From contig CANJXG010000011.1 of assembly GCA_947478905.1 (NCBI GenBank), positions 1-41,415 of the forward strand: 41,415 nucleotides of DNA, given 5' to 3'. The DNA is from Coxiellaceae bacterium (GTDB lineage Bacteria > Pseudomonadota > Gammaproteobacteria > Berkiellales > Berkiellaceae). How positions within the stretch are numbered: the first letter of the stretch is position 1; every line of letters starts with the position of its first letter. A program made the position numbers and the translations under genes. Below, in pieces: positions 1 through 9,966 of this stretch. The notes below the pieces were generated by a model. That model did not search any database. It worked only from the letters and a program-made list of their open reading frames with translations, and was not told the origin of the DNA.

Positions 1-2
1 AA

Positions 3-80
3 TGGGATCTTACGGCTTTATTAAAGGAGGTGCGAGAGCATACCGAGATGGCTCGACAAATGGGTTGGATACGGGATTGA
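3..80 (+). CDS. C-terminal tail of an unidentified protein (cut by window edge)
   Basis: The third reading frame is open from the window edge to a TGA at 78-80, giving about 25 residues ending ...EMARQMGWIRD. The peptide is charged and looks like a helical C-terminus rather than random sequence. The other plus-strand frames give less protein-like text. I do not recognise the family; too little is present to assign a function. Confidence 0.4.
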   Translation, partial: WDLTALLKEVREHTEMARQMGWIRD

Positions 81-155
81 AAATTATTAGTCTCTCAAGC
101 AAGATTTAAGATCATGGAGCCTTGTTAACCGAGCTCACCGGAAGGACACCAAATA

Positions 156-215
156 ATGACACAAATAAATTCAGTTATGCAGGCAGTATTGGACACTGTA
201 ACACACAGAATATAA
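156..215 (+). pseudogene. Short ORF with good ribosome binding site, possibly the broken 5' end of a gene
   Basis: An ATG at 156 follows an AAGGA Shine-Dalgarno core about 9 nt upstream and encodes only 19 residues (MTQINSVMQAVLDTVTHRI) before TAA. The strong initiation signal joined to a very short frame, directly followed by palindromic repeats, suggests the start of a gene whose body was lost. The N-terminus faintly resembles that of phosphogluconate dehydratase (Edd), which often begins with a similar V-x-A-V-T-x-R-I helix, but this is a guess from a few residues. Confidence 0.25.
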
Positions 216-224
216 ATTAGTATC

Positions 225-467
225 GCCGCAATCGCAAAGCGGCTGTGATTAGCGATTCATTGATTCAGATGGCGGCTGCGCCGCCTTTTCTCCGATGAAT
301 CACCAATTCCGCGCCAAGCGCGGGGCGATGCCGATTTAATTAGTACAATGGCATCGTTGTTGCTGTAGAAGATTATGCATGTTGGTTGTGGTTGTAAATA
401 CGGAGGAAAGCCATACCCTAAAATCCCCCGCCATTCGCTTTGCTCAGGCACCCCCTTTTCAAGGGGG
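225..467. repeat. Cluster of intergenic palindromes (REP/MITE-like)
   Basis: Several perfect hairpins are packed together: GCCGC/GCGGC at 225-229 and 239-243; GGCGGC-TGC-GCCGCC at 271-285 nested inside GATTCAT (254-260) and ATGAATC (295-301); CGATGCC (326-332) with GGCATCG (350-356); and CCCCCTT-TTC-AAGGGGG at 451-467. Base composition is richer in G+C than the flanking genes. The antisense frame across it encodes an arginine-rich peptide of the sort that arises from repeats. It is best read as non-coding repetitive DNA. Apart from this, 81-569 holds only the short ORF at 156. Confidence 0.5.
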
Positions 468-569
468 AGTTCAGATCCAGCTTTGAAAACTCTCGGATAA
501 TAGTCAGATTTTGCTAAGAAAAGAGCTTATTAAGCTGCCTTAAAAGCTATTTCGGTAAACCTAGAGGCA

Positions 570-2027
570 TTATAAAATTGCAAAAAAATCTTCAATATCG
601 ATAATTCTATAAAAATAATTTTGTTCATCGACGCTCTCTTGTACGCCTCCAGCGTGCACTAATACAGGGACCACTGCAAATCCTTTAGGTGTGGAAAATC
701 GAGATAATTTATCCTGCATAGATTCAATAATCTCCAGACCCAATTCTTTTTTGCGAAATTTAAATTCACAGACATATAATGTTTTAACACGGGTTTGCAC
801 TAAATAATCGATTTGGCATCCTTTTGTTTTAGTGGTTCGTTTTTGGATATAAGGATTATCTGCAACAATATCAGAGCTTGTTAAGCCTAAAGCTTGAATT
901 AAAGCTTGTCGATTATTTAATAATAAGTTTTCAACCTGAATTCCCATGATGGTCTCCCAATTTGGAAGTTGGCTTAATCGAAGGTCTTGATAAGTATTAG
1001 TTCGTATTTTTTCTAAATTAGGCTCCATATATTTAATATAAAAACGCAAGTAATTATCACTGAGCCGGTACAAACTACGTTTACCTGTTTTTTCAGTTTT
1101 AAAAGACCAATTGGCATGTTTACTTACAAAGCCGGCGATAATCAAATGTTTTAAGTATTGGCTTAAGGTACCGCTATGGCTATAGGCTAAATCGTCGCGT
1201 ATTTCAGATAAATCACAAATCCCTTGCCCAAGTCTATCTAGAATTTTTTTGTATATGGTTCCTTTATCATTAAACAAATCATGAAAAATGCGATCATATT
1301 CACCAACGAAGGCACCATTGGCTTGAAAACAAAGTTGTTTAATATTTTCATCTATTGTTATATTAGGTTCAATTCGCTCCAGATACCAAGGGACCCCTCC
1401 GGTTACAGATAAGATTTTCAAACACTCCATGGTTGAACATTTCATGCCCTTGGCAATCAAAAATTGCTTTGATTCAGGCAAATTGAGATCGGTTAGATTG
1501 AATAATGCTGAGATCCGTCCAAATAGGGCTGTACTGTTGATTACATTGTCTTCCACCCAAGTGGAAACAGAGCCACACAAAATTAATATTATTTTAGGGT
1601 GTTTTTGAGATATTGCTGTGATCCGATCCCACCAGAGTTTTAATTTGGGCACGAAGGTAGAGTCTTTGGAGCCCATCCATGAAATTTCATCAAATAAAAT
1701 GATAATTGGTTTTTGGGGATTGGCTGACTTTATAGAGTCAGAGAGTTGTTCGAAGGCATCGAACCAATCTACAAATGATAAACGGGGGAGTTCAAAATGT
1801 TTAGATAATTGACTAGCGAATATATCTCGTTCACTTTGTGCTGTTGTATCTTTTGAGGGGATAATGCCAAAAAAAGGCAAATAAAATTTTTCTTTGGCGA
1901 ACTCTTCTACGAGTCGACTTTTTCCAATACGTCGACGGCCCCTGATAACGACTAAATCAGATTCTTGGTGCTTAATTAATCTGCTTAATTGTTCTAGCTC
2001 AGCCTTACGCCCAATAAATTGTTTCAC
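570..2027 (-). CDS. ATP-binding protein, archaeal-ATPase type with DUF234/PD-(D/E)XK-like C-terminus
   Basis: The 485-residue protein starts with a P-loop ATPase domain: Walker A GRRRIGKS at residues 30-37 and a Walker B strand IIILFDEISW near residue 108. A winged-helix-like middle region follows (about 265-350). The C-terminal segment IDYLVQTRVKTLYVCEFKF, about 415-433, has the D...ExK pattern of the DUF234 nuclease-like fold. This layout is that of the ATPase_2/DUF234 family, whose members are common, often horizontally transferred and of unknown cellular role. The start is GTG at 2027, with an AAGGG Shine-Dalgarno about 9 nt upstream. The gene stands alone between two repeat regions, in line with an acquired gene. 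Family assignment is firm; function is unknown. Confidence 0.85.
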   Translation of the reverse strand: MKQFIGRKAELEQLSRLIKHQESDLVVIRGRRRIGKSRLVEEFAKEKFYLPFFGIIPSKDTTAQSERDIFASQLSKHFELPRLSFVDWFDAFEQLSDSIKSANPQKPIIILFDEISWMGSKDSTFVPKLKLWWDRITAISQKHPKIILILCGSVSTWVEDNVINSTALFGRISALFNLTDLNLPESKQFLIAKGMKCSTMECLKILSVTGGVPWYLERIEPNITIDENIKQLCFQANGAFVGEYDRIFHDLFNDKGTIYKKILDRLGQGICDLSEIRDDLAYSHSGTLSQYLKHLIIAGFVSKHANWSFKTEKTGKRSLYRLSDNYLRFYIKYMEPNLEKIRTNTYQDLRLSQLPNWETIMGIQVENLLLNNRQALIQALGLTSSDIVADNPYIQKRTTKTKGCQIDYLVQTRVKTLYVCEFKFRKKELGLEIIESMQDKLSRFSTPKGFAVVPVLVHAGGVQESVDEQNYFYRIIDIEDFFAIL

Positions 2028-2055
2028 TTATTATACCCTTTACACTCTTTACACG

Positions 2056-2385
2056 AATGGCACTGAAATAAGAAAATAGTTCTGATTTTTTCATCATATT
2101 TATTATACTGTATAAGCCGTTAGTTTTGCACAATCTATTGTAGGGGCCGGTCACCGTGCCGGCCCAGTATGGATATTTGTCCAGCATGGATGTTTGTAAT
2201 AATTCTGTTGAGCACATAATAATGTCCATATCTATACTGGCCTGTTGATCACATAATAATGTCCATATCCATACTGGGCCGGCACGGTGACCGGCCCCTA
2301 CAATAGATTGTGCAAAACTAACGGCTTATACAGTATAATAAATATGATGAAAAAATCAGAACTATTTTCTTATTTCCGTGCCATT
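2056..2385. mobile_element. MITE-like element with 121-bp terminal inverted repeats
   Basis: Positions 2056-2176 and 2265-2385 are inverted copies of each other with a single mismatch over 121 bp. Each arm contains its own GC-rich hairpin (GGGCCGG / CCGGCCC). The 88-bp centre includes part of two 37-bp direct repeats at 2205-2241 and 2242-2278 that differ at a few positions. There is no credible ORF. Short similar sequences flank it (CCCTTTACACTCTTT at 2036-2050, CCCTTTACGCCCTTT at 2387-2401). The structure fits a non-autonomous transposable element or two head-to-head copies of an intergenic repeat. It sits 28 bp upstream of the GTG of the minus-strand ATPase gene. Confidence 0.7.
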
Positions 2386-2615
2386 CCCCTTTACGCCCTT
2401 TTAAATTTCTACCTTCTCAAAACAGAGTTTACTCTAACATGAGCAAGTGAATAGTGTCAATTTTACATGCTCAAAATAGCTAATTTCCTATAATGAGCAT
2501 TAACATAAAAGTTAAATGACTTATAAAATTCCGTAGCCCTTTTCCTTATATTCTGGTAGTATAGTCTTCCGTCTGGTGTCGATTTTTTTTATTTTTTGTA
2601 GGACGGCTGATTTGT
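2386..2615. other. pyrG upstream region
   Basis: This AT-rich gap separates the inverted-repeat element from pyrG. A possible -10 hexamer TATAGT lies at 2560-2565 but no good -35 is visible. ATGAGCA and TGCTCA words occur between about 2439 and 2500, forming a loose inverted repeat. No gene was seen. Confidence 0.3.
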
Positions 2616-4263
2616 ATGACACAATATATTTTTATTACTGGTGGCGTAGTTTCTTCTTTAGGTAAGGGTCTTTGTACCGCAGCGCTTGGGGCAATTCTTG
2701 AGGCGCGTGGCTTATCTATTAGTTTTTTAAAGTTTGATCCCTATATTAATGTTGATCCGGGCACAATGAGCCCTATGCAGCATGGGGAAGTCTATGTTAC
2801 GCAAGAAGGGACCGAAACCGATCTGGATCTAGGTCATTATGAGCGTTTTTCTAAGGCAAATACAGTGCATTGCGCTAATCTCACAGCCGGTGCTATCTAT
2901 GCAGATGTCATTCAAAAAGAACGACGTGGAGAGTATTTAGGCGCAACTATACAAATTATCCCCCATATTACGAATGAAGTTAAGCATCGTATTATCAAGC
3001 ATGCTGCTAATACGGATATTGCTTTTGTTGAGATTGGCGGAACGGTCGGAGATATTGAATCGCTCCCCTTATTAGAGGCCATTCGACAAATGCGAATGGA
3101 TTTAGGATCGAATAATACCCTGTTTATTCATTTAACTTTAGTCCCTTATTTAGCCACAGCAGGCGAAATTAAGACAAAACCCACTCAACATTCAGTGAAA
3201 GAGCTTAGATCAATCGGTATTCAGCCTGATGTATTAATTTGCCGGAGTACTTTACCGTTACCCGAATCAGAACGTGAAAAGATTTCTTTATTTTCCAATG
3301 TACCACTAAGCTGTGTTATTTCAGCAATTGATCTAGAGTCCATTTATCAAATTCCTCAAGTGCTACATGATCAGCAACTTGATACCATTATCATTGAAAA
3401 GTTAGGACTGAATACTAAGAAAAATTTGCTTGCAAATCCGGATCTTTCAGATTGGCAAAAAATTGTTGATCACCAAAAACATCCTAAACAAACCATTACC
3501 GTAGCGATGGTTGGAAAATATGTTAATTTAGCAGATGCCTATAAATCACTTAATGAAGCTTTAGCACACGCTGGCATTCATACGCTCACTAAAGTCATTA
3601 TTCATTATGTTGATCCTGATGTGCTCGAAAAACAAGGTGTTGAACTTTTAAAACATTGTGATGCGATTTTAATACCAGGCGGATTTGGAGAAAGAGGGCT
3701 TGAAGGCGTTATTTTAGCCGCGCGCTATGCACGTGAAAATAATATTCCTTATTTAGGGATTTGCTTAGGGATGCAAGTGGCCATTATTGAATTTGCACGT
3801 CATAAAGCCAATATGGCAAAAGCCAATAGTACTGAGTTTGATAAAACCTCGCCTTATCCGGTAGTAGCGCTGATTTCTGAATGGATTAGTCCAACGGGTG
3901 TGCTTGAGCAACGTACTGAAAATTCAAATATGGGTGGTACGATGCGCTTAGGAGCACAACCTTGCTATTTGAATCAAGGCTCCAAAGCCTCTTTGATTTA
4001 TGGAAATGATATTATTTATGAACGCCATCGTCATCGCTATGAAGTCAATAATCAATTTATTGATGCTTTGATTGAAAAAGGCTTAACCGTTTCAGGATGG
4101 TCAAAAGGGCGAACTTTAGTTGAAATGATAGAAATTGATTCTCACCCTTGGTTTATTGCGTGTCAATTCCATCCAGAATTTACTTCTAAACCGCGTACTG
4201 GTCATCCTTTATTTATTAATTTTGTTCAAGCAGCTTTAACGTATAAAAAAGGACAAGAAAAAA

Positions 4264-4277
<14 letters not shown>
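2616..4277 (+). CDS. pyrG: CTP synthase
   Basis: PyrG makes CTP from UTP, ATP and glutamine in the cytoplasm, the last step of de novo pyrimidine nucleotide synthesis. The N-terminal synthase domain begins with [13 protein letters not shown], the conserved nucleotide-binding loop. The C-terminal class I glutamine amidotransferase domain has the nucleophile Cys in GICLGMQ (about residue 386) and the His/Glu pair in QFHPEF. The 553 residues are close to the usual ~545. The start is ATG at 2616 with AGGA about 12 nt upstream. The 3' end overlaps kdsA by 14 nt, so pyrG-kdsA-eno are very likely cotranscribed and translationally coupled, an order found in many gammaproteobacteria. Confidence 0.97.
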
Positions 4278-6410
<2,133 letters not shown>

Positions 6411-6412
6411 GT

Positions 6413-6682
6413 ATGAAATGGATTATGTGGGGATTAGGGGGCGTGCTTTTTTTATTGCAAGTACGTTTATGGACAGGAGATGGGGGTATCGTACAAGGGA
6501 TTATTTTAAAACGGGATGTCACCAAACAAGAAATGCTTGTAAATAAATTAAAAGATCGAAATGTAACTCTAGAGGCAGAAGTAAAAGATTTAAAAAATCG
6601 TTTAGAAGCTTTAGAAGAACGTGCCCGTTCTGATTTAGGTATGATACGAGAAGGCGAAACTTTTTATCACGAGGCATCTTAA
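6413..6682 (+). CDS. ftsB: Cell division protein FtsB
   Basis: FtsB is a small bitopic divisome protein that forms the FtsQ-FtsB-FtsL complex and helps activate septal peptidoglycan synthesis. The 89-residue product has one N-terminal membrane segment (about residues 4-18), a coiled coil (about 35-70, leucine/valine heptads) and the conserved tail ERARSDLGMIREGE. I use the ATG at 6413, two nt after the eno stop; an in-frame TTG at 6398 would overlap eno and add five residues. The usual downstream partner ispD is missing; yqaA follows after one base. Confidence 0.9.
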   Translation: MKWIMWGLGGVLFLLQVRLWTGDGGIVQGIILKRDVTKQEMLVNKLKDRNVTLEAEVKDLKNRLEALEERARSDLGMIREGETFYHEAS

Positions 6683-6683
6683 A

Positions 6684-7268
6684 TTGAAATTATTTAGTAA
6701 GTTGTATAATAATATGTTGAGATGGGCTACGCATAGGCATGCAACTTATTATTTAGGAGGCGTGAGCTTTGCTGAAGCTTCTTTTTTCCCTTTACCCCCA
6801 GATTTAATGTTAGTTCCTATGATCATGGCGCGTCCTTTAGAGGTGTGGAATTTTGCTGGGATTACGATGATTGGCTCTGTTATGGGAGGGATGTTTGGAT
6901 ATTTTATTGGATATTTTGCTTATGATCTCATTGGTCATTATTTAATTGACTTTTTAGGCTTAACGCATCAATATGAAATAGTGGTAGAAGCTTTTCGAAA
7001 CTGGGGAGCTTGGATTATTTTAGCTGCTGGAATTATTCCTATTCCATATAAAATATTTACCATGACAGCAGGGGTGTCTGCGATGCCCTTTGTGCCGTTT
7101 GTGATGGCTTCAATTATTGGACGCAGTTTACGATTTTTTTTAGTCGCCAGCATTATTAAAATAATTGGTCCTCGTATAGAGCGGCATCTTCTTCAATATA
7201 TTGATTACGGTGCATGGATTGTTATTAGTGTAATGATTATTTCTTTTGGCCTCTTGAAATTTGGATAA
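6684..7268 (+). CDS. yqaA: YqaA-like inner-membrane protein (DedA/VTT family)
   Basis: The 194-residue protein has the VTT/SNARE-associated domain of the DedA superfamily: re-entrant and transmembrane segments, a SFAEASFFPLPPDLMLVPM entry motif and a GAWIILAAGIIPIPYKI motif that carries the conserved prolines. DedA-type proteins are thought to move lipids across the inner membrane; the role of YqaA itself is not settled. The start is TTG at 6684, one base after the ftsB stop, supported by a GAGG Shine-Dalgarno inside the ftsB tail. It overlaps or abuts nlpD. YqaA beside nlpD-rpoS is a common gammaproteobacterial arrangement. Confidence 0.85.
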   Translation: MKLFSKLYNNMLRWATHRHATYYLGGVSFAEASFFPLPPDLMLVPMIMARPLEVWNFAGITMIGSVMGGMFGYFIGYFAYDLIGHYLIDFLGLTHQYEIVVEAFRNWGAWIILAAGIIPIPYKIFTMTAGVSAMPFVPFVMASIIGRSLRFFLVASIIKIIGPRIERHLLQYIDYGAWIVISVMIISFGLLKFG

Positions 7269-7272
7269 GTTT

Positions 7273-7983
7273 ATGTCATCGTCAAGTTATAAGATAGTTG
7301 GGTATCATTTTTGTATCTTATTTACTATATTTAGTTTTTCTTCTATAGGATGTGCGGCATCTATAGCAGCACCTGTTATTACAATCAAGCCTTTTGCACC
7401 TGTTATGAAAGGTGAGCACTTTGTAGAGCATGGTGAAACGTTATACTCTATCGCGTGGCGCTATAATCGCGATTTTAGAGATATAGCTAAGATAAATAAT
7501 ATAGTAGAGCCTTATTATTTGAAAATTGGGCAGCGTTTAACATTAAATAATGTAGATCTGGCCAAAGCACACAAAGCACAAAGTAATAACGAAACATGGC
7601 ATTGGCCCACCACAGGTAAAATAATTAAGGCTTATTCAAATGAATTGAATAAAGCGTTTAATAAGGGGATTGATATTGCCGGACAATTGGGTTCCCCAAT
7701 TATGGCAGCCATGCCAGGTAAAGTGGTATATAGTGGAAACGGTTTAAGGGGGCTAGGACAGCTTCTGATTATTAAACATGCTGATCACTTTCTTTCAGCT
7801 TATGCACATAATCAGGAATTAATGGTCAAGGAGGGCCAACATGTTAAACAAGGACAAATTGTTGCTAAAATGGGCAGTACGGGATCTAATACAACAAAAT
7901 TGCATTTTGAAATTCGTTACAAAGGCCAAGCGGTTAATCCGTTGAATTTGTTACCTAAACAGACAGCTTTAGCGTTTCATTAA
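7273..7983 (+). CDS. nlpD: NlpD-like murein hydrolase activator (LysM + degenerate LytM/M23)
   Basis: The N-terminus has an export signal ending in FSSIGC (possible but imperfect lipobox), then a LysM peptidoglycan-binding domain (about residues 47-92, from EHFVEHGETLYSI) and a LytM/M23 domain (about 110-230). The first metal-binding HxxxD motif is replaced by NKGIDIAG, as in E. coli NlpD, so it should be an activator of the amidase AmiC rather than a hydrolase itself. The C-terminal KLHFEIRYKGQAVNPL is typical of NlpD. I choose ATG 7273; a TTG at 7261 would overlap yqaA by 8 nt. rpoS follows by 27 nt, the classic nlpD-rpoS pair; in E. coli a main rpoS promoter lies inside nlpD. Confidence 0.9.
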   Translation: MSSSSYKIVGYHFCILFTIFSFSSIGCAASIAAPVITIKPFAPVMKGEHFVEHGETLYSIAWRYNRDFRDIAKINNIVEPYYLKIGQRLTLNNVDLAKAHKAQSNNETWHWPTTGKIIKAYSNELNKAFNKGIDIAGQLGSPIMAAMPGKVVYSGNGLRGLGQLLIIKHADHFLSAYAHNQELMVKEGQHVKQGQIVAKMGSTGSNTTKLHFEIRYKGQAVNPLNLLPKQTALAFH

Positions 7984-8010
7984 CATGCCAATGAGTATAA
8001 AGAGGATCTT

Positions 8011-8865
8011 ATGCAAAAGAACAAGGTGGTTCCCAATGAGTCTGTTAATTTTTATTTAGCCCAAATTAGAGGTATTAAATTATTAACAGCAGAGCAAGAA
8101 TATGCTGTTGCAATGAAAAAAAGCGCAGGAGATCAAAAGGCTAAAAACCGTTTAGTAGAAGCCAATTTACGCTTGGTGGTGAGTATTGCGCTTCGTTATG
8201 TGAATCGCGGACTATTATTGCTTGATTTAATTGAAGAAGGTAATTTAGGATTAATTCGAGCAGTAGAAAAATTTGATCCAAATAGAGGATTTCGGTTTTC
8301 TACCTATGGTAGTTGGTGGATAAAACAAAATATAGAGCGCGCCATCATGAATCAAGCGCGCACTATTCGTATTCCGGTTCATGTCTTAAAAGAAGTGGGG
8401 CGTTGTAATAGAAGCCAACAACGTTTAACTCAAGAAGGCCCTGAGGGCACTAGCAAACGATATGTTGCCCAAGATATGGGGTTGTCTCTTGAAAAAGTAC
8501 AACAACTCTCAGAGCTACTAGAACATACCATCTCCCTTGATGTTCCGATGAATTCGGATTTAACACACACTTTATCCGATATTATTGAAGATGATCAAAT
8601 TTTAGATCCTTTAATGAATTTGGAGCAAGCTGAATTATCAGAGCATATCCAAGAGTGGTTGAGTTCTTTAACTTCAAAACAATATGAAGTGATTGTGCGT
8701 CGTTTTGGATTATTAGGCCATGAAGCTTTATCATTAGACAAAATAGGAAAAGATGTTGGTTTAACCAGAGAGCGCGTTCGGCAAATCCAGATTACGACTT
8801 TGCGCCAGTTAAAAGTATTTTTAGAAAAGAAAGGCCTTAGTAAGCAGGCGTTGCTAACAGACTGA
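8011..8865 (+). CDS. rpoS: RNA polymerase sigma factor RpoS (canonical locus copy)
   Basis: RpoS directs core polymerase to stationary-phase and stress genes. The 284-residue protein has region 1.2 (about 10-40), region 2 with [19 protein letters not shown] and [19 protein letters not shown] (about 70-115), region 3, and a region 4 helix-turn-helix with [12 protein letters not shown] (about 247-258). The nlpD-rpoS order supports RpoS over other sigma-70 types. GAGG lies about 6 nt before the ATG. A few positions depart from usual RpoS (LVVSIALRY where most have LVVKIA.RY; a divergent N-terminus). A second RpoS-type gene lies at 16866-17747, and a candidate CsrA-titrating RNA is directly downstream. 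Confidence 0.93.
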   Translation: MQKNKVVPNESVNFYLAQIRGIKLLTAEQEYAVAMKKSAGDQKAKNRLVEANLRLVVSIALRYVNRGLLLLDLIEEGNLGLIRAVEKFDPNRGFRFSTYGSWWIKQNIERAIMNQARTIRIPVHVLKEVGRCNRSQQRLTQEGPEGTSKRYVAQDMGLSLEKVQQLSELLEHTISLDVPMNSDLTHTLSDIIEDDQILDPLMNLEQAELSEHIQEWLSSLTSKQYEVIVRRFGLLGHEALSLDKIGKDVGLTRERVRQIQITTLRQLKVFLEKKGLSKQALLTD

Positions 8866-8952
8866 GTGAATTGCTATCTGCTTTGTAAGCATTCTCTGAA
8901 GTTAAAAAAAAGAGCTTGTATAAAATATCAGGCTAGTGGAGAATAAATATTA

Positions 8953-9060
8953 GGTGCCCGGCCAGGGGCACAAGGAAGAAATTGCAGGGATTTGCAATGA
9001 GAGCAAGGACGGTTGCTAGGATGCCTTCGCCCGGGCAATGGAAATGCCCTCTGGCCAGTC
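8953..9060 (+). ncRNA. RsmZ/RsmY/CsrB-type small RNA candidate
   Basis: Five GGA motifs occur within 70 nt (8974, 8988, 9007, 9019, 9040), with none on the other strand. Three are presented in hairpin loops: ATTGCA-GGGATT-TGCAAT (8981-8998), AGCAA-GGACGG-TTGCT (9002-9017) and GGGCA-ATGGAAA-TGCCC (9033-9049). A first hairpin GTGCCC/GGGCAC (8954-8971) lies 5', and its loop GGCCAG could alternatively pair with CTGGCC at 9051-9056 to close the structure. GGA in loops is the binding signature of CsrA/RsmA, and in Pseudomonas rsmZ lies next to rpoS, as here. Weak points: no clear U-tract terminator and no convincing -35. TGTAAG at 8884-8889 matches one half of the GacA box; the other half is poor. 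The ends are estimates. Confidence 0.62.
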
Positions 9061-9074
9061 AATCTTTGAGTTGG

Positions 9075-9102
9075 TATAATATAGGATGACTTACTGTAAG
9101 TC
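9075..9102 (+). promoter_or_regulatory. Extended -10 promoter followed by a 15-bp palindrome
   Basis: TATAAT at 9075-9080 is a perfect -10 preceded by TGG (extended -10), without a good -35. Just downstream, GACTTAC-T-GTAAGTC (9088-9102) is a perfect palindrome over the expected start of transcription. It could be an operator or a 5'-UTR hairpin for the gene at 9118. The Shine-Dalgarno of that gene is weak (GAGA). Confidence 0.45.
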
Positions 9103-9117
9103 AAGAGAAATATTACT

Positions 9118-9564
9118 ATGCGCATCATTTTAATTATTTTTGGTATCTCACTAGCTATTTTTTTATTTCTAGGATTTGGCATGCGCTATATTACGCCTCC
9201 CTATGAAACTATTGCCAAAACATTTTTTACATCCTTAGCAAAAAAAGAATATAACGCTGCCTATGCAATGCTTTCTACTAATTTTCAAAAAAACGTAAAT
9301 TTTCAACATTTTCAAGAATCTATTGAGAGCTCAGATTATAAAAATTATAAAGCAAGTAGTTGGTTCAACTTTGTGGTAGAAGACAATACAGGCTCGATCG
9401 AAGGGGTGATTACGCTCAAGTCAGGTAAAAAAATACCCCTTGCATTCTCTTTTGTAACCCAAATCGATCCCAAAGCAAGTAATCTTATGCCTGAGTTTGT
9501 AACCAACATAATAGGGGATCTAACAGTTTGGAAAATTGATGGAATTCGTGAAGTTAACCAATAA
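9118..9564 (+). CDS. Membrane-anchored small protein with NTF2-like fold (function unknown)
   Basis: The 148-residue protein has one N-terminal hydrophobic segment (about residues 3-23), then a soluble domain that starts with the helix ETIAKTFFTSLAKKEYNAAY and ends in alternating strands (GSIEGVITLKSGKKIPLAF, LTVWKIDGI). This looks like the DUF4878/DUF4019-type NTF2-like periplasmic proteins: a helix with a 'kkdydaAyamls' pattern followed by a curved sheet. No catalytic residue is evident. Its last 11 nt overlap the convergent gene at 9554-9910. I assign the fold with moderate confidence and no function. Confidence 0.7.
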   Translation: MRIILIIFGISLAIFLFLGFGMRYITPPYETIAKTFFTSLAKKEYNAAYAMLSTNFQKNVNFQHFQESIESSDYKNYKASSWFNFVVEDNTGSIEGVITLKSGKKIPLAFSFVTQIDPKASNLMPEFVTNIIGDLTVWKIDGIREVNQ

Positions 9565-9910
9565 TGCGTTTTTTGCGATTTTTTTTGCGTTTGGGAGAGA
9601 GCGTTTTGCTCAGTTCCGTTCTACCATCTGTTTTATCTTCTGTTTGGTCTTCTGTGTGATCTTCGAAGTATTCAGATTCAGAGTGAAGATCAATATTATT
9701 AGTATAAGCACTAGCAGTAGAGGGTGTTTCTAAATAATTAAGCAAAGTGATCCGCATGGCGGGATCTAATTTATCTGCAATATCAATAAACTCCCGGATA
9801 CAATAAATTTTAGCTTGTAGCGCTAAGCATCGTTTTTCGGATTGTGCCTTTGTCATGCAAGGTGCATAATAGGTTTCTAATTTTTCAAGTTCTGATAAAG
9901 TTTGAGACAT
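9554..9910 (-). CDS. Hypothetical small protein with acidic/basic tail
   Basis: The 118-residue product has a helical N-terminal part (residues 1-65; SELEKLETYYAPCMTKAQSE) and a low-complexity C-terminus that goes from acidic (ESEYFEDHTEDQTEDKTD, about 78-95) to strongly basic (PKRKKNRKKRII, about 106-117). The ATG at 9910 faces away from argS. No family was recognised. The stop overlaps the tail of the convergent gene by 11 nt. Codon use is like the neighbours and the N-terminal half looks like real protein, so I keep it as a gene. Confidence 0.6.
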   Translation of the reverse strand: MSQTLSELEKLETYYAPCMTKAQSEKRCLALQAKIYCIREFIDIADKLDPAMRITLLNYLETPSTASAYTNNIDLHSESEYFEDHTEDQTEDKTDGRTELSKTLSPKRKKNRKKRIIG

Positions 9911-9966
9911 AGCTTTATATTTAAATATTTATTAAATTTTTTCTATAGTAACGTAAAATACATAAA

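Noticed and set aside
257-451. 64-residue minus-strand ORF with an Arg-rich C-terminus
   Set aside because: It lies across clustered palindromes, has no ribosome site, and its composition is typical of translated repeats.
2005-2229. 74-residue minus-strand ORF
   Set aside because: It is made mostly of one arm and the centre of the inverted-repeat element and overlaps the start of the ATPase gene.
8928-9182. 84-residue minus-strand ORF over the small-RNA candidate
   Set aside because: The peptide is Pro/Arg/Ser-rich without protein-like pattern; the hairpins and GGA loops on the other strand explain this DNA better.
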